64,000 nt of DNA from Kribbella monticola (GTDB lineage: Bacteria > Actinomycetota > Actinomycetes > Propionibacteriales > Kribbellaceae): NCBI RefSeq assembly GCF_003261635.1, contig NZ_QFXK01000035.1:434001-498000 (forward strand). Reading direction: 5' to 3'. The stretch's first letter is position 1, and each line of letters begins with the position of its first letter. A program made the translations under genes and the position numbers. Shown here piece by piece: positions 17,888 to 27,072 of this stretch. Below the pieces are notes generated by a model. It ran no database searches and had not been told where the DNA came from. It saw only the letters and a program-made list of their open reading frames with translations.

Positions 17888-18042
17888 GATCTTTTCCTTT
17901 CGCGCCGCCAGAACCGGCGGCAGAGGGTTGAACGGTGATGCTTAGAGTCTTGGCCCACCACCTCCGCACCGCTATGGACCGAACGACCCTGCTCCGAGGG
18001 CAGAAAGCCCCCAATAGTCCCGACGGCCTCGCCGCGCGGCGA

Positions 18043-19260
18043 TCAGCAGGAAGGCCGCTCAGGGCGGCCGGCGATCTGTAGGCCGAACATGGAGACCGCG
18101 GCGCCGACGGTGATCAGCAGAGCCATCGGGACGGCTGTTGCCGCGCCGCCGAGGCCTGCGATCGGCGCGATCGTGCCGGCGGCGACCCACTGGACGAAAC
18201 CCTGCACGGCCGAACCGGTACCAGGGTGATCGGGTACGGCGGTCGACGCGAGCGCGCCGCCGTTGGGAATGATGAGTCCCTGGGCCGTCATCAGTACGAA
18301 GAAGCACCCGATCGCCAGGGCCAAGGGGGTGTCGAACCACAGCGCGCCGGTGAGCAGGGCGACGCCCGCCGAGAGGGCGGCGAGCTGACCGGCCAGGATG
18401 ATCTTTCGGGTGGAAACGCGGCCGGCGAGGCGGGCGGCGGCGAGCGCGGCCAGCGTCATACCGGCGGCGTTGGCGGCGAAGTCGACGGAGTACGCGATCG
18501 GCGAGAGTCCGTTCATGGTTTGCAGAACGAAGGCGGAGGTGGCGACGTACGCGAACAGCGCGCCCATGGCGGCCCCGGCCACCAGCAGATAACCGACGTA
18601 CTCGCGACTGGCGAGCACACTCCGCCCGGCCATGACGAAGTTGCGCAGCCCGCCCGGGTGGCGGCTTTCGCGCGGCAGTGATTCGGGCACGGTCAGCACG
18701 ACGGCCAGGGTCATCGCGAGGCCCAGCGCGGCGACGAGCCAGAAGGACACCCGCCACTCGGAAAACTGCAGGATCAGCCCGCCGATCAAGGGGCCGACGA
18801 TTGGAGCGATGCCTCCGACCGCGGCGATGACGTTCAGGACCCGGACCAGTCGGGCGCCGGTCGCCAGGTCGACGATGATCGCGCGTCCGATCACCATCGC
18901 CCAGCCACCGGCGAAGCCCTGAACAAGGCGCGCCAAGGTCATCACCGCGATCGTCGGGGCGAGGGCGCAGACGATCGACGCCGCGGTCATCGCCAGCAGC
19001 GCCCCGAGCAGCGGAAGGCGTCGGCCGCGCTGGTCCGACACCGGCCCACCGACCAGCTGCCCGAGCGCCATCCCGACGAAGAAGGTCGTCAACGTGAGCT
19101 GCACCTGCGTCGCGCTGGTCGAAAGCTCACGGGCCACCTGCGGAAAGGCAGGGACGTACATATCCGTCGCCAGCGGAGCGATCGCAGTCAGGAACACGAC
19201 GGACGCCACCAGGGCGATGGTCAGCCCTGCGCGTGCGGTTGGAACCACCAGCGTGGACAA
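18043..19260 (-). CDS. Bcr/CflA-type MFS multidrug efflux transporter
   Basis: 405 residues from a TTG start; AAGGGA seven bases upstream and the 16-base gap from the preceding dehydrogenase stop support this start, while the longer open frame runs through that gene and is rejected. About 12 membrane helices. The first helix and loop read LTAIAPLATDMYVPAFPQVA, the Bcr/CflA drug:H+ antiporter signature; GQLVGGPVSDQRGRRLPLL is the MFS A-motif; RLVQGFAGGWAMVIGRAI is typical for helix 4-5. It probably exports a toxic compound. Being co-transcribed with an alcohol dehydrogenase, it may remove the same compound or its product. Confidence 0.88.
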   Translation of the reverse strand: MSTLVVPTARAGLTIALVASVVFLTAIAPLATDMYVPAFPQVARELSTSATQVQLTLTTFFVGMALGQLVGGPVSDQRGRRLPLLGALLAMTAASIVCALAPTIAVMTLARLVQGFAGGWAMVIGRAIIVDLATGARLVRVLNVIAAVGGIAPIVGPLIGGLILQFSEWRVSFWLVAALGLAMTLAVVLTVPESLPRESRHPGGLRNFVMAGRSVLASREYVGYLLVAGAAMGALFAYVATSAFVLQTMNGLSPIAYSVDFAANAAGMTLAALAAARLAGRVSTRKIILAGQLAALSAGVALLTGALWFDTPLALAIGCFFVLMTAQGLIIPNGGALASTAVPDHPGTGSAVQGFVQWVAAGTIAPIAGLGGAATAVPMALLITVGAAVSMFGLQIAGRPERPSC

Positions 19261-19276
19261 GGTCGATTCCCTTCGC

Positions 19277-20296
19277 TCAGACGGTGAGGAGGACCTTGAT
19301 GGCGGTGCGTTTGTCCATGGCCTGGTAGCCCTCGGCGGCTCGGGCCAGGGGGAGGGTGAGGTCGAAAACCCTGCCTGGGTTGATCTTGCGGTCCCAGATG
19401 AGCTGGACGAGTTCGGGTAGGTACTGCCGTACCGGAGCGGGTCCGCCGTGGAGGTGTACGCCGGCCATGAACAGCTCGTCGCCGGGAATCGCGACGTCGT
19501 GCGAGACGCCGACGAACCCGACATGGCCGCCGGCGCGGGTCGAGTGGATCGCCTGCATCATGGCTTCCTGAGTACCGACCGCCTCGATCACCGAGTGCGC
19601 TCCGAGGCTGCCGGTGAGCTCCTTGACGCGCGTCACTCCCTCCTCACCGCGCTCTTCCACGATGTCGGTGGCGCCGAACTCCTTGGCCAGCGCCTGCCGA
19701 TCGGCGTGCCGGCTGAAGGCGATGATCCGCTCCGCACCGAGTTGCTTGGCGGCCAGGATCCCCAGCAGCCCGACGGCGCCGTCACCCACGACAGCAACCG
19801 TCTTGCCGGAACCAACCTCGGCCGCGACGGCTGCGAACCAGCCCGTGCCGAGCACATCCGAGGCAGCCATCAGCGACGGGATCAGTTCGGGATCGGGCAT
19901 CCCGGGAGTGGCGACGAGAGTGCCGTCGGCGAGCGGGATGCGCGCGAGCTCCGACTGGGTGCCGAGCGTGCCCATCAGGACCCGGTGCACGCAGTACGCC
20001 TGGTAGCCGGCCTGGCAGATCTCGCAGGTGTTGTCCGAGGCCCAGAACGATCCGACCACGAAGTCGCCGACCTCGACGGTGCGAACCTCCGGCCCGATCT
20101 CCTCGACGACGCCGACGTACTCGTGTCCCATCACCTGGTGATCGACCGGCTCGGCGCCCCGGTACGGCCACAGGTCGCTGCCGCAGATGCAGGTCGCGGC
20201 CAGCCGGATGATCGCGTCGGTCGGCTCGATGATCTTCGGGTCCTCGCGGTCCTCCACCCGGACGTTCCCGGGGCCGTGCATCACTACCTGGCGCAT
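19277..20296 (-). CDS. Zinc-dependent alcohol dehydrogenase (MDR family)
   Basis: 339 residues from the ATG at 20296, preceded by GAGGAGGAGC. Catalytic zinc ligands: Cys in CICGSDLWPYRG (~residue 38) and the GHEYVGVVEEIG motif (His-Glu). The structural zinc loop is partly kept (CEICQAGYQAYC has three Cys). The Rossmann motif VAVVGDGAVGLLGILAAKQLGA lies near 170-190. Such enzymes oxidise alcohols or reduce aldehydes with NAD(P). Organised with the MFS exporter downstream and divergent from the XRE-type regulator, which is probably its controller. Confidence 0.9.
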   Translation of the reverse strand: MRQVVMHGPGNVRVEDREDPKIIEPTDAIIRLAATCICGSDLWPYRGAEPVDHQVMGHEYVGVVEEIGPEVRTVEVGDFVVGSFWASDNTCEICQAGYQAYCVHRVLMGTLGTQSELARIPLADGTLVATPGMPDPELIPSLMAASDVLGTGWFAAVAAEVGSGKTVAVVGDGAVGLLGILAAKQLGAERIIAFSRHADRQALAKEFGATDIVEERGEEGVTRVKELTGSLGAHSVIEAVGTQEAMMQAIHSTRAGGHVGFVGVSHDVAIPGDELFMAGVHLHGGPAPVRQYLPELVQLIWDRKINPGRVFDLTLPLARAAEGYQAMDKRTAIKVLLTV

Positions 20297-20400
20297 CGCG
20301 CGCTCCTCCTCGGATCGACGGTGAGGCCTCAGCAACTGGGGCCACTCGACGAGTCAACGCGACCGGCCGGCGCTGAAGAAGTCACCGTCGATGGGTGTAC

Positions 20401-20450
20401 TGACAGGGCACCCTTTGTTGCTCTGTCACCCCTTCCTGGCCGACTACTGT
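20401..20450 (+). promoter_or_regulatory. Operator-like palindrome and leaderless -10 box of the XRE regulator gene
   Basis: TGACAG (20401-20406) and CTGTCA (20423-20428) form an inverted repeat with 16 bases between. The right arm sits at -35 distance from TACTGT (20445-20450), itself 7 bases before the GTG start. A regulator bound here could repress its own gene and the divergent dehydrogenase/MFS pair. Confidence 0.4.
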
Positions 20451-20457
20451 CGTAGTC

Positions 20458-21333
20458 GTGGACAACCGTCAGGAGGTGCGCGAGTTCCTCACCACTCGCC
20501 GCGCCCGCATCACTCCGGACCAGGCAGGGCTCCCCACCACCGGCGCCCGCCGGGTCCCCGGTCTGCGTCGCAGCGAGGTGGCGACCATCGCGGGACTGAG
20601 CGTCGAGTACTACGCCAGGCTCGAGCGGGGCCAGATCGCCGGTGCGTCCACCAGCGTGCTCGAAGCGCTCGCGCGAGCGCTGCAACTCGACGACACCGAG
20701 CGGGCCCATCTCTTCGATCTCGCCCGCGCCGCCGACGGCATCCCGACATCGGGCCGCTCGCGCCGGCGTACGGCAGGCAAGGCCGCCTCGCGACTCAGCC
20801 TGCAGTGGGCGCTCGATGCGATCAAGGACGGTGTCGCCTTCGTCCGCGACCCACACCAGAACCTGCTGACCACGAACGCGCTGGGCCGCGCCTTCTACTC
20901 ACCGGTCATCGGTGACGGCGGGCGTACGCCGAACCTGGCCAGGTTCCAGTTCCTCGATCCCGTCTCGAAGGACTTCTACCCCGACTGGGACCTGTTCGCC
21001 CAGATGTGTGTCGGCATCATGCGTGCCGAAGCCGGTCGCGACCCGCACGACCGCGGTCTGCAGGACCTCGTCGGTGAACTCTCCACCCGCAGCGAGGTCT
21101 TCCGGCGATTGTGGGCAGACCACAACGTCCGGACCCATGGCACCGGCACCAAACGGTTCAACCACCCCGTCGTCGGCGAACTGACGCTCGCGTACGAAGA
21201 GCTCGCGATCACCGCCGAGCCAGGGCTGGTCCTTCTCGTCTACACCGCCGAACCCGGTTCGCCGTCCGCCGAACGACTCCAGTTGCTCGCCTCGTGGACA
21301 GCACCGGTCGAAACCCCGACCACCAACAGCTAG
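20458..21333 (+). CDS. XRE-family regulator with MmyB-like ligand-binding domain
   Basis: 291 residues. N-terminal helix-turn-helix (residues ~8-75) with VPGLRRSEVATIAGLSVEYYARLERG, the standard signature of this actinobacterial family; C-terminal PAS-like MmyB domain (~100-280) with NALGRAFYSP and FLDPVSKDFYPDW motifs, thought to bind a small molecule. The GTG start lies 7 bases after a -10 box, so it may be leaderless. A cupin gene starts 7 bases downstream, and the alcohol dehydrogenase/MFS pair is divergent. In this family such regulators commonly control the neighbouring oxidoreductase. Confidence 0.92.
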   Translation: MDNRQEVREFLTTRRARITPDQAGLPTTGARRVPGLRRSEVATIAGLSVEYYARLERGQIAGASTSVLEALARALQLDDTERAHLFDLARAADGIPTSGRSRRRTAGKAASRLSLQWALDAIKDGVAFVRDPHQNLLTTNALGRAFYSPVIGDGGRTPNLARFQFLDPVSKDFYPDWDLFAQMCVGIMRAEAGRDPHDRGLQDLVGELSTRSEVFRRLWADHNVRTHGTGTKRFNHPVVGELTLAYEELAITAEPGLVLLVYTAEPGSPSAERLQLLASWTAPVETPTTNS

Positions 21334-21340
21334 AGGAACC

Positions 21341-21736
21341 ATGCAGATCACTCGCAGCTCCATCGCCACGGTCAAAGGCCCGGCGGACTGGTTCACCGGC
21401 GACGTCTTCATCGACGCCGTCGCGGCGGCCCCCGCGCCGTCGCGGATCGCGGCCAACCTCGTCCACTTCATGCCCGGCGCCCGGACCCACTGGCACCGCC
21501 ACCCGCTGAGCCAGACGGTCTTCGTCACCGAAGGCGTCGGGCTCTGCCAGCGCCGCGGCGGCCCCGTCGAGGTCATCCGTCCCGGCGACCGGGTGCTGTT
21601 CGAGGCCGACGAGGAACACTGGCACGGTGCCGCGCCCGATCGGCTGATGGTCCACCTGGCGATCAACGAGGCCGATGACGACCACGAGATGGTCCACTGG
21701 CTGGACCCGGTGACCGACGAGGAGTACCTGGCTTGA
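21341..21736 (+). CDS. Small cupin-domain protein
   Basis: 131 residues forming one cupin barrel. Motif 1 reads PGARTHWHRHPLSQTVFVTEG (His ligands plus Gln/Glu region) near residues 44-64 and motif 2 PGDRVLFEADEEHWHGA near 82-98, with metal-binding His in both. Cupins of this size include dioxygenases, isomerases and simple binding proteins. It begins 7 bases after the XRE regulator, with AGAGGAACC just before the ATG, so the two are one operon. A role in the metabolism of the compound sensed by the regulator is inferred. Confidence 0.85.
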   Translation: MQITRSSIATVKGPADWFTGDVFIDAVAAAPAPSRIAANLVHFMPGARTHWHRHPLSQTVFVTEGVGLCQRRGGPVEVIRPGDRVLFEADEEHWHGAAPDRLMVHLAINEADDDHEMVHWLDPVTDEEYLA

Positions 21737-21762
21737 TTGCGGCCGTGGCCGTGGGGTACAGC
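21733..21762 (+). promoter_or_regulatory. Promoter of a probable leaderless Ser/Thr kinase transcript
   Basis: TTGATT (21733-21738), overlapping the cupin stop codon, and TACAGC (21757-21762) are separated by 18 bases; the GTG start lies 7 bases after the -10 box and no Shine-Dalgarno sequence is visible. Confidence 0.45.
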
Positions 21763-21769
21763 TGTCTGA

Positions 21770-23191
21770 GTGCTGGTAGCTGAGAGGTACAAGGTCGGTC
21801 GCTCGTTGGGGCGCGGCGGGATGGGAGAGGTCTTCCATGCCGTGGACGAGCAACTGCAGCGTCCGGTCGCGCTCAAGTTGATGTTGCCGACCGTCGGTGA
21901 TCTCACCTCGGCCGAGCGGTTCCGCCGCGAGGCGCGGGCCGCCGCCAGGTTGAGCGATCCGCATCTGGTCGCGGTCTACGACTTCGGCCGGCACGGCGAT
22001 CAGTCCTTCCTGGTGATGGAGCTGGTCGAGGGCAGCACGGTCGCTGCAGAGCTGGTCGAGCACGGCCCACTGCCGAAGGACCGGGCGATCGACATCGTCG
22101 AGCAGAGTGCCGCAGGTCTCGCCGCAGCGCACGCGCTGGACGTCGTCCACCGGGATGTGAAACCTGGCAACCTCCTGCTGACGCCGACCGGCACCGTGAA
22201 GGTCGCCGACTTCGGCATCGCGCACCTGCCGGGTGACGGCGCGACCACGCTGACCGGCACCGGCCAGATCATCGGCAGCACTCGCTACCTCGCTCCGGAA
22301 CGAGCGCAAGGCGGCCGGGCGGTCAAGGCCTCGGACGTCTATTCACTGGGCTGCGTGCTCTACGAACTCGTCACCGGCCAGCCGCCGTTCACCGGCGAAC
22401 ACCCGACGGCGATCCTCTACCAGCACGTCGACACCCCGCCGACGCCACCGAGCACGATCCGTCCCGAACTGGCCGGCACCTTCGAGGCCGTCCTGCTCCG
22501 GATGCTCGCCAAGGACCCCACCGAACGCCCTACCGCGGCCGACATCGCGGGCGGCGCCCTGCGCGCACCACTCGAAACGGTCGGTACGGCGCCTCCGGTC
22601 GCCACGGCGCCCCTGGTGCCCGCTGCTCCGATCGTCGGCGGAGCCGTTCCCGACCACACCGCGCCCATCACACCTGCAGCGGTCCCGGTCGTCGCAGCCC
22701 CACCTCGACGCGACCGTCGTCAGGTACTGATGGCAGGCGCGATCGCCGCCGTCGCCGTCGCCGCGGCAGTGACCGCGATCCTGCTCAACAACCGAGGCCC
22801 GAACCTGCCCGCGACCACCGACGTCGGCCCCAAGCCGGGCATCACCTCCGGTACGCCGGGGGCCAAGTCGACCGACGAGCCGACCTCCGGCCCGACCCAG
22901 TCCGGTGCGGCGAACCAGCCCACTCAGAGCTCCTCGACCCAGCCGTCGCCGAGCACCTCCCCGACGGGCTCGCCCACCCCGCAGACGCCGACCCCGTCGA
23001 CCAGCACCCAGTCGCCGGACACGCCGTCGCCGAGCAACCCCACCAGCAGTCCCACCGCGAGTACGCCGACCAAGACCGCCCCGTCGCCCACGACCTCCGA
23101 GTCGAGCACGCCCGATCCCACCACCACGCCGCCGGCCGGAACACCGACCCCCGGCACCAAGAACGGTGGGACACCGAACCCGAAGTCCTAG
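21770..23191 (+). CDS. Membrane-anchored Ser/Thr protein kinase (PknB-like, no PASTA repeats)
   Basis: 473 residues. Kinase domain ~5-265: LGRGGMGEVF nucleotide loop, Lys in VALKLM, HRDVKPGNLLL catalytic loop near 126, DFGIAHL, and APERAQGG activation end. After a Pro/Ala-rich linker, one membrane helix (VLMAGAIAAVAVAAAVTAILL, ~320-340) precedes an external ~125-residue tail made almost only of Pro, Ser and Thr, with no PASTA or sensor fold visible. The tail may span the cell wall and could be glycosylated. It probably phosphorylates cytoplasmic proteins in response to an envelope signal. Its neighbours give no hint of the target. Confidence 0.92.
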   Translation: MLVAERYKVGRSLGRGGMGEVFHAVDEQLQRPVALKLMLPTVGDLTSAERFRREARAAARLSDPHLVAVYDFGRHGDQSFLVMELVEGSTVAAELVEHGPLPKDRAIDIVEQSAAGLAAAHALDVVHRDVKPGNLLLTPTGTVKVADFGIAHLPGDGATTLTGTGQIIGSTRYLAPERAQGGRAVKASDVYSLGCVLYELVTGQPPFTGEHPTAILYQHVDTPPTPPSTIRPELAGTFEAVLLRMLAKDPTERPTAADIAGGALRAPLETVGTAPPVATAPLVPAAPIVGGAVPDHTAPITPAAVPVVAAPPRRDRRQVLMAGAIAAVAVAAAVTAILLNNRGPNLPATTDVGPKPGITSGTPGAKSTDEPTSGPTQSGAANQPTQSSSTQPSPSTSPTGSPTPQTPTPSTSTQSPDTPSPSNPTSSPTASTPTKTAPSPTTSESSTPDPTTTPPAGTPTPGTKNGGTPNPKS

Positions 23192-23196
23192 AACGC

Positions 23197-23229
23197 CTCG
23201 GCGGCCCGGGTGGGTCCCAGGCCGCCGAG
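23197..23229. terminator. Bidirectional terminator hairpin
   Basis: Arms CTCGGCGGCC (23197-23206) and GGCCGCCGAG (23220-23229) pair perfectly around 13 bases that can pair further. It lies between the convergent kinase and protease genes and can serve both. Confidence 0.8.
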
Positions 23230-23237
23230 CAGTTGGA

Positions 23238-24095
23238 TCAGTAGACGGTGACGCCGTACACGCTCGCGGCTTCGGTCACCGGCTGGAAGAACGTCGTACC
23301 GCCGCTGGAGCAGTCGCCGCTGCCGCCGGAGGTGATGCCGAGCGCCTTCGTACCGTCGTACAGGGGACCGCCGGAGTCGCCGGGCTCCGCGCACACGGTC
23401 GTCTGGATCAGTCCGCCGACCCTGCCGCCGCCGGAGCCGGAGTACCGGACGGTGACGTTGAGTGCGGTCACCTTGCCGCTGTGGACGCCGGTGGTCGAGC
23501 CCTTACGGGTGACGGTCTCGCCGACGAACGCGTTGGCAGCGGTGAACCCGCCCGGGTGGCTCAGCGACGCGTTGTCGTACCGGACGAGCGCGTAGTCGTT
23601 GCCGGGGAAGCTGTAGCCGATGGTCGGGCCGATCAACGTGGAGTGGTTGGAGTTGGTGTACCAGGTATTCGCCACCTTGCCGCAGTGGCCGGCGGTGAGG
23701 AAGTAGTACGTGCCACCCTTCACCACGTTGAACCCGAGGGAACAGCGGTACTGGCCGCCGTAGATCGCGTCGCCCGCCGACAGCAGTGGTGTGAAGACCC
23801 CGCTGGTGCGATTGACCTGGACCGCATCGTGTTTCAGCGCGGCGACCTGTGCCGCGGACACCGTGCTGTCCGCGGTGACCACCACCTTGCCGGAGGCGGC
23901 ATCGGTGTACCACGCGATGCCCTTGACCCCTGAGCGTTCCACCGCGGCGTTGGCGGCGGACAGTCGAGCGGCCGCCGAAGGAGCGGCTCCGGCTGCCGGT
24001 ACGGCGTACAGGGAAGCCGCGATCGCGCTGAGCGCGGCCAAGAGCTGGGTGCTCCGGCGCAGGCGGCTTCGAATTGACGTGCGTTCGATCCTCAC
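23238..24095 (-). CDS. Secreted S1-family serine protease (streptogrisin/alpha-lytic type)
   Basis: 285 residues from the GTG at 24095, preceded by GGGAGG. Signal peptide at ~1-40 (RRSTQLLAALSAIAASLYAVPAAGAAP), then a pro-region of ~65 residues with a KVVVTADSTV strand like alpha-lytic protease pro-domains, then the mature protease from about residue 105. Catalytic triad: His in FLTAGHCG, Asp in GNDYALVRY, Ser in PGDSGGPLYDG. Cys pairs YRCS/GHCG and CAEPGDSGG/GDCSS match the disulfides of streptogrisins. It should be exported and self-process to degrade extracellular protein. A longer in-frame ORF upstream is rejected as it lacks a signal peptide at its start. Confidence 0.92.
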   Translation of the reverse strand: MRIERTSIRSRLRRSTQLLAALSAIAASLYAVPAAGAAPSAAARLSAANAAVERSGVKGIAWYTDAASGKVVVTADSTVSAAQVAALKHDAVQVNRTSGVFTPLLSAGDAIYGGQYRCSLGFNVVKGGTYYFLTAGHCGKVANTWYTNSNHSTLIGPTIGYSFPGNDYALVRYDNASLSHPGGFTAANAFVGETVTRKGSTTGVHSGKVTALNVTVRYSGSGGGRVGGLIQTTVCAEPGDSGGPLYDGTKALGITSGGSGDCSSGGTTFFQPVTEAASVYGVTVY

Positions 24096-24339
24096 TGTTC
24101 CTCCCGAGGAGTGAACGGGACCTGTGGACGGGGTCCCTCGAACCGCCGGGCCGATGGCGGCAGGTAGCCGTTCCACCACTGCCCGACATTTCGGAGTATT
24201 TGCCTGTCCGGTGCCACGCGCAACCGCTCGGCCGCCATCAGCAGCCGCTTGCCGTGGGCAAAGACCGGCGGGCACGGTGGCCAAAGGGCCAGGCCGGTTC
24301 TACGCTGAGGCAGATCGGCTGGAGGGGTGATTCGACAGG

Positions 24340-27072
24340 ATGCTCGGGCGCCAGGCGGAACGTGCCGTCCTCGACGATCTACTGGCTACCGTCCGCAGCG
24401 GCGCAAGCCAGGTGCTGGTCGTTCGCGGCGAGGCGGGGGTCGGGAAGAGCGCGCTGCTGCACTATGCAACCGAGTCCGGGGCGGATCTGCGCATCCTGCG
24501 CGCGGCCGGCGTCGAGTCCGAGATGGAGTTGGCCTTCGCAGCCCTGCACCAGTTGTGCGTACCGCTGCTCGACCGGATGGACCAGATTCCCGAGCCGCAG
24601 CGCCGGGCGCTCGCGACGGTCTTCGGGCTCGCGCCCGGTCCGGCTCCGGATCGCTTCATGGTCGGGCTCGCCGTGCTCAGCCTCATCTCGGACTTCGCGG
24701 AGAAGGAACCGGCGCTGGTGGTGGTCGACGACGCTCAGTGGCTCGACACCGCGAGCGCTCAGACCCTGGGCTTCGTCGCTCGCCGGCTCGGTGCCGATGC
24801 AGTCGGTCTGCTGTTCGGTGCCCGCGAGGTCGGTATCGAGTTGAAGGGTCTGCCCGAGCTCGAGGTCGACGGGCTGCCTGACCACGACGCGCGGGCCCTG
24901 CTCGGATCGGCCGTCGAGTTCCTGCTCGACGAGCCGATCCGCGAGCGGCTGGTGGCCGAGACCCGCGGGAATCCGCTGGCCCTGCTCGAGCTTCCCCGCG
25001 GCCTCACGGCCACCCAGCTCGCCGGTGGGTTCGGTCTGCTCGGCGGCCAGGGACTGTCCGGACGGATCGAGCAGAGCTTCCTCCGCCAGGCCGACGCGCT
25101 GCCGGCTGCCACCCGGCAGCTGCTGCTCGTCGCGGCGGCCGAGCCGGTCGGCGATCCGGTGCTGGTACGCCGGGCGGCCGACCAACTCGGAATCGCGGCG
25201 GCGTTCGCGGAGATCGACGGCTTGCTGAGCCTGGGGCAGCGAGTCACTTTCCGGCATCCGCTCGTCCGGTCGGCCTTGTACGGATCGGCCTCGGCGGCGG
25301 AGCGACGCGCAGTACACCTCGCACTGGCCGAAGCGACGAATTCCGCTGCCGACCCCGACCGGCGCGCGTGGCATCTCGCGGCGGCCGCCAACGGACCGGA
25401 CGAGGAAGTAGCCGTCGAGCTCGAGCGGTCCGCGGACCGTGCTCAGGCCAGGGGCGGTTTCGCAGCGGCCGCGGCGTTCTGGCAGCGTGCGGTTGCGCTG
25501 ACCAGCGACCCGGCACGGCGTACCGACCGTGCCTTGGCCGGAGCACACGCCAGCCTCCAAGCAGGCGCGTTCCGGACCGCCTGGTCGTTGCTCGCGACGG
25601 CCGAGGCGGGAACGCTGGACGACCTCGGCCATGCCCGGGTCGATCTGCTCCGCGCGGAAGCCGCGTTCGCCCAGCAGCGCGGCCGCGAAGCGCCCGGTCT
25701 GTTGTTACGTGCGGCACAGACCGTCGAATCGCTGGACGCGCGACTCGCCAGGGACACTTACCTCGATGCCTGGAGCGCCGCTCTCTTCGCGGGACGCCTC
25801 GCCGGCGCGGTCGGGCTCCGCGAGGTTTCTGTGGCGGCCACGACGGCACCGCGACCGGACGCGGCGCCCCGGAGTTCCGACGTACTCCTCGACGGCCTGG
25901 CGCTCGTCTTCGCCGAAGGACGCAACGCCGCGGTCCCGTTGCTCAAACAAGCCGCAACGGCGTTCGGCGGGCCGGAGGTCACCGCCGAGGAGGTACTGCG
26001 CTGGGGTTGGCTCGCCACCGCCGCGGCCGCCACAGCGTGGGACTTCGAATCCTGTCTGACCACCGCCAGCCGGCAAGTGGAGACAGCTCGTGCCGCCGGG
26101 GCGCTCGCCGTACTCGCCGTCGGCGTCAACGTCCTCGGCCAGGTGGCCGCCATGGCGGGAGATTTCGCCGAGGCGGTGTCGCTGCGAGCCGAGGCCGACG
26201 CAGTACGGGAAGCCACCGGCACGCATGTCCTGCAGTACGGCGCACTGGTGCTGTCCGCATTCCGCGGCCGGGCCGACGAGGCCTTCGGGTTGATCGAGGA
26301 CACGATCGCGAGAGCGACGGCCGAGGGGCAGGGCACAGCGGCGCAGTACGCGCGCTGGACGAAGTCGGTGATCCTGAACGCTTTGAGTCGTCACGACGAA
26401 GCGTTGCTCTGGGCAACTTCTGCCGCGGAGGACACGCCGGAGCTGTTCGTCTCCTCGTGGGCGTTGAGCGAACAGGTCGAGGCCGCCGTCCGGAGCGGAC
26501 GGCATCGCGAGGCCGCCGCCGCGTGGGCGCGACTGCGCGAAACGACCGCGGGCACCGACGAGTACTGGGGTCTCGGTCTGGAGGCACGAGCACGAGCGCT
26601 GGTACGCCGCGACGCCGAAGCGGAACAGGCTTACGGCGAAGCGATCGAGTTGCTCACCGGCACCAGGTTGCGCCCGGACCTGGCGCGCGCCCACCTGCTC
26701 TACGGCGAATGGCTTCGCCGGGAGAGCCGCCGACGTGATGCACGGACTCAGCTGCGTACTGCGTACGACCTGTTCACCTCGATCGGTATGGAAGCGTTCG
26801 CCGAGCGTGCTCGCCGGGAGTTGCAGGCGACCGGAGAGACCCTCCGCAGGCGAACCGCCGCGTCGTCGGCGGGCGAAGAGCTGACGCCTCAGGAACGCCA
26901 GATCGCGGTCCTGGTCAGCGACGGCCTCTCCAACCCCGAGGTGGGTGCGCGGCTGTTCCTCAGTCCGCGCACGGTCGAATGGCACCTGCGAAAGATCTTC
27001 GACAAGCTGTCCATCAGCTCACGCCGGCAACTGCGGGACGCGCTGCCCGAAGCCGAGACCGCGAGGACCTAA
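24340..27072 (+). CDS. LAL-type LuxR-family transcriptional activator
   Basis: 910 residues, the usual size for large ATP-binding LuxR regulators. The N-terminal STAND-type ATPase has Walker A GEAGVGKSALLH near residue 30 and Walker B ALVVVDDAQWLD near 130. A long alpha-helical, TPR-like middle (~350-830) follows, ending in a C-terminal LuxR helix-turn-helix (LTPQERQIAVLVSDGLSNPEVGARL, then FLSPRTVEWHLRKIFDKL, ~848-905). LALs often control secondary metabolism or sugar use in actinomycetes. GGAGGGG lies ~14 bases before the ATG. Its 3' end overlaps the convergent SDR gene by 4 bases, and that SDR/MFS pair is a possible target. Confidence 0.92.
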   Translation: MLGRQAERAVLDDLLATVRSGASQVLVVRGEAGVGKSALLHYATESGADLRILRAAGVESEMELAFAALHQLCVPLLDRMDQIPEPQRRALATVFGLAPGPAPDRFMVGLAVLSLISDFAEKEPALVVVDDAQWLDTASAQTLGFVARRLGADAVGLLFGAREVGIELKGLPELEVDGLPDHDARALLGSAVEFLLDEPIRERLVAETRGNPLALLELPRGLTATQLAGGFGLLGGQGLSGRIEQSFLRQADALPAATRQLLLVAAAEPVGDPVLVRRAADQLGIAAAFAEIDGLLSLGQRVTFRHPLVRSALYGSASAAERRAVHLALAEATNSAADPDRRAWHLAAAANGPDEEVAVELERSADRAQARGGFAAAAAFWQRAVALTSDPARRTDRALAGAHASLQAGAFRTAWSLLATAEAGTLDDLGHARVDLLRAEAAFAQQRGREAPGLLLRAAQTVESLDARLARDTYLDAWSAALFAGRLAGAVGLREVSVAATTAPRPDAAPRSSDVLLDGLALVFAEGRNAAVPLLKQAATAFGGPEVTAEEVLRWGWLATAAAATAWDFESCLTTASRQVETARAAGALAVLAVGVNVLGQVAAMAGDFAEAVSLRAEADAVREATGTHVLQYGALVLSAFRGRADEAFGLIEDTIARATAEGQGTAAQYARWTKSVILNALSRHDEALLWATSAAEDTPELFVSSWALSEQVEAAVRSGRHREAAAAWARLRETTAGTDEYWGLGLEARARALVRRDAEAEQAYGEAIELLTGTRLRPDLARAHLLYGEWLRRESRRRDARTQLRTAYDLFTSIGMEAFAERARRELQATGETLRRRTAASSAGEELTPQERQIAVLVSDGLSNPEVGARLFLSPRTVEWHLRKIFDKLSISSRRQLRDALPEAETART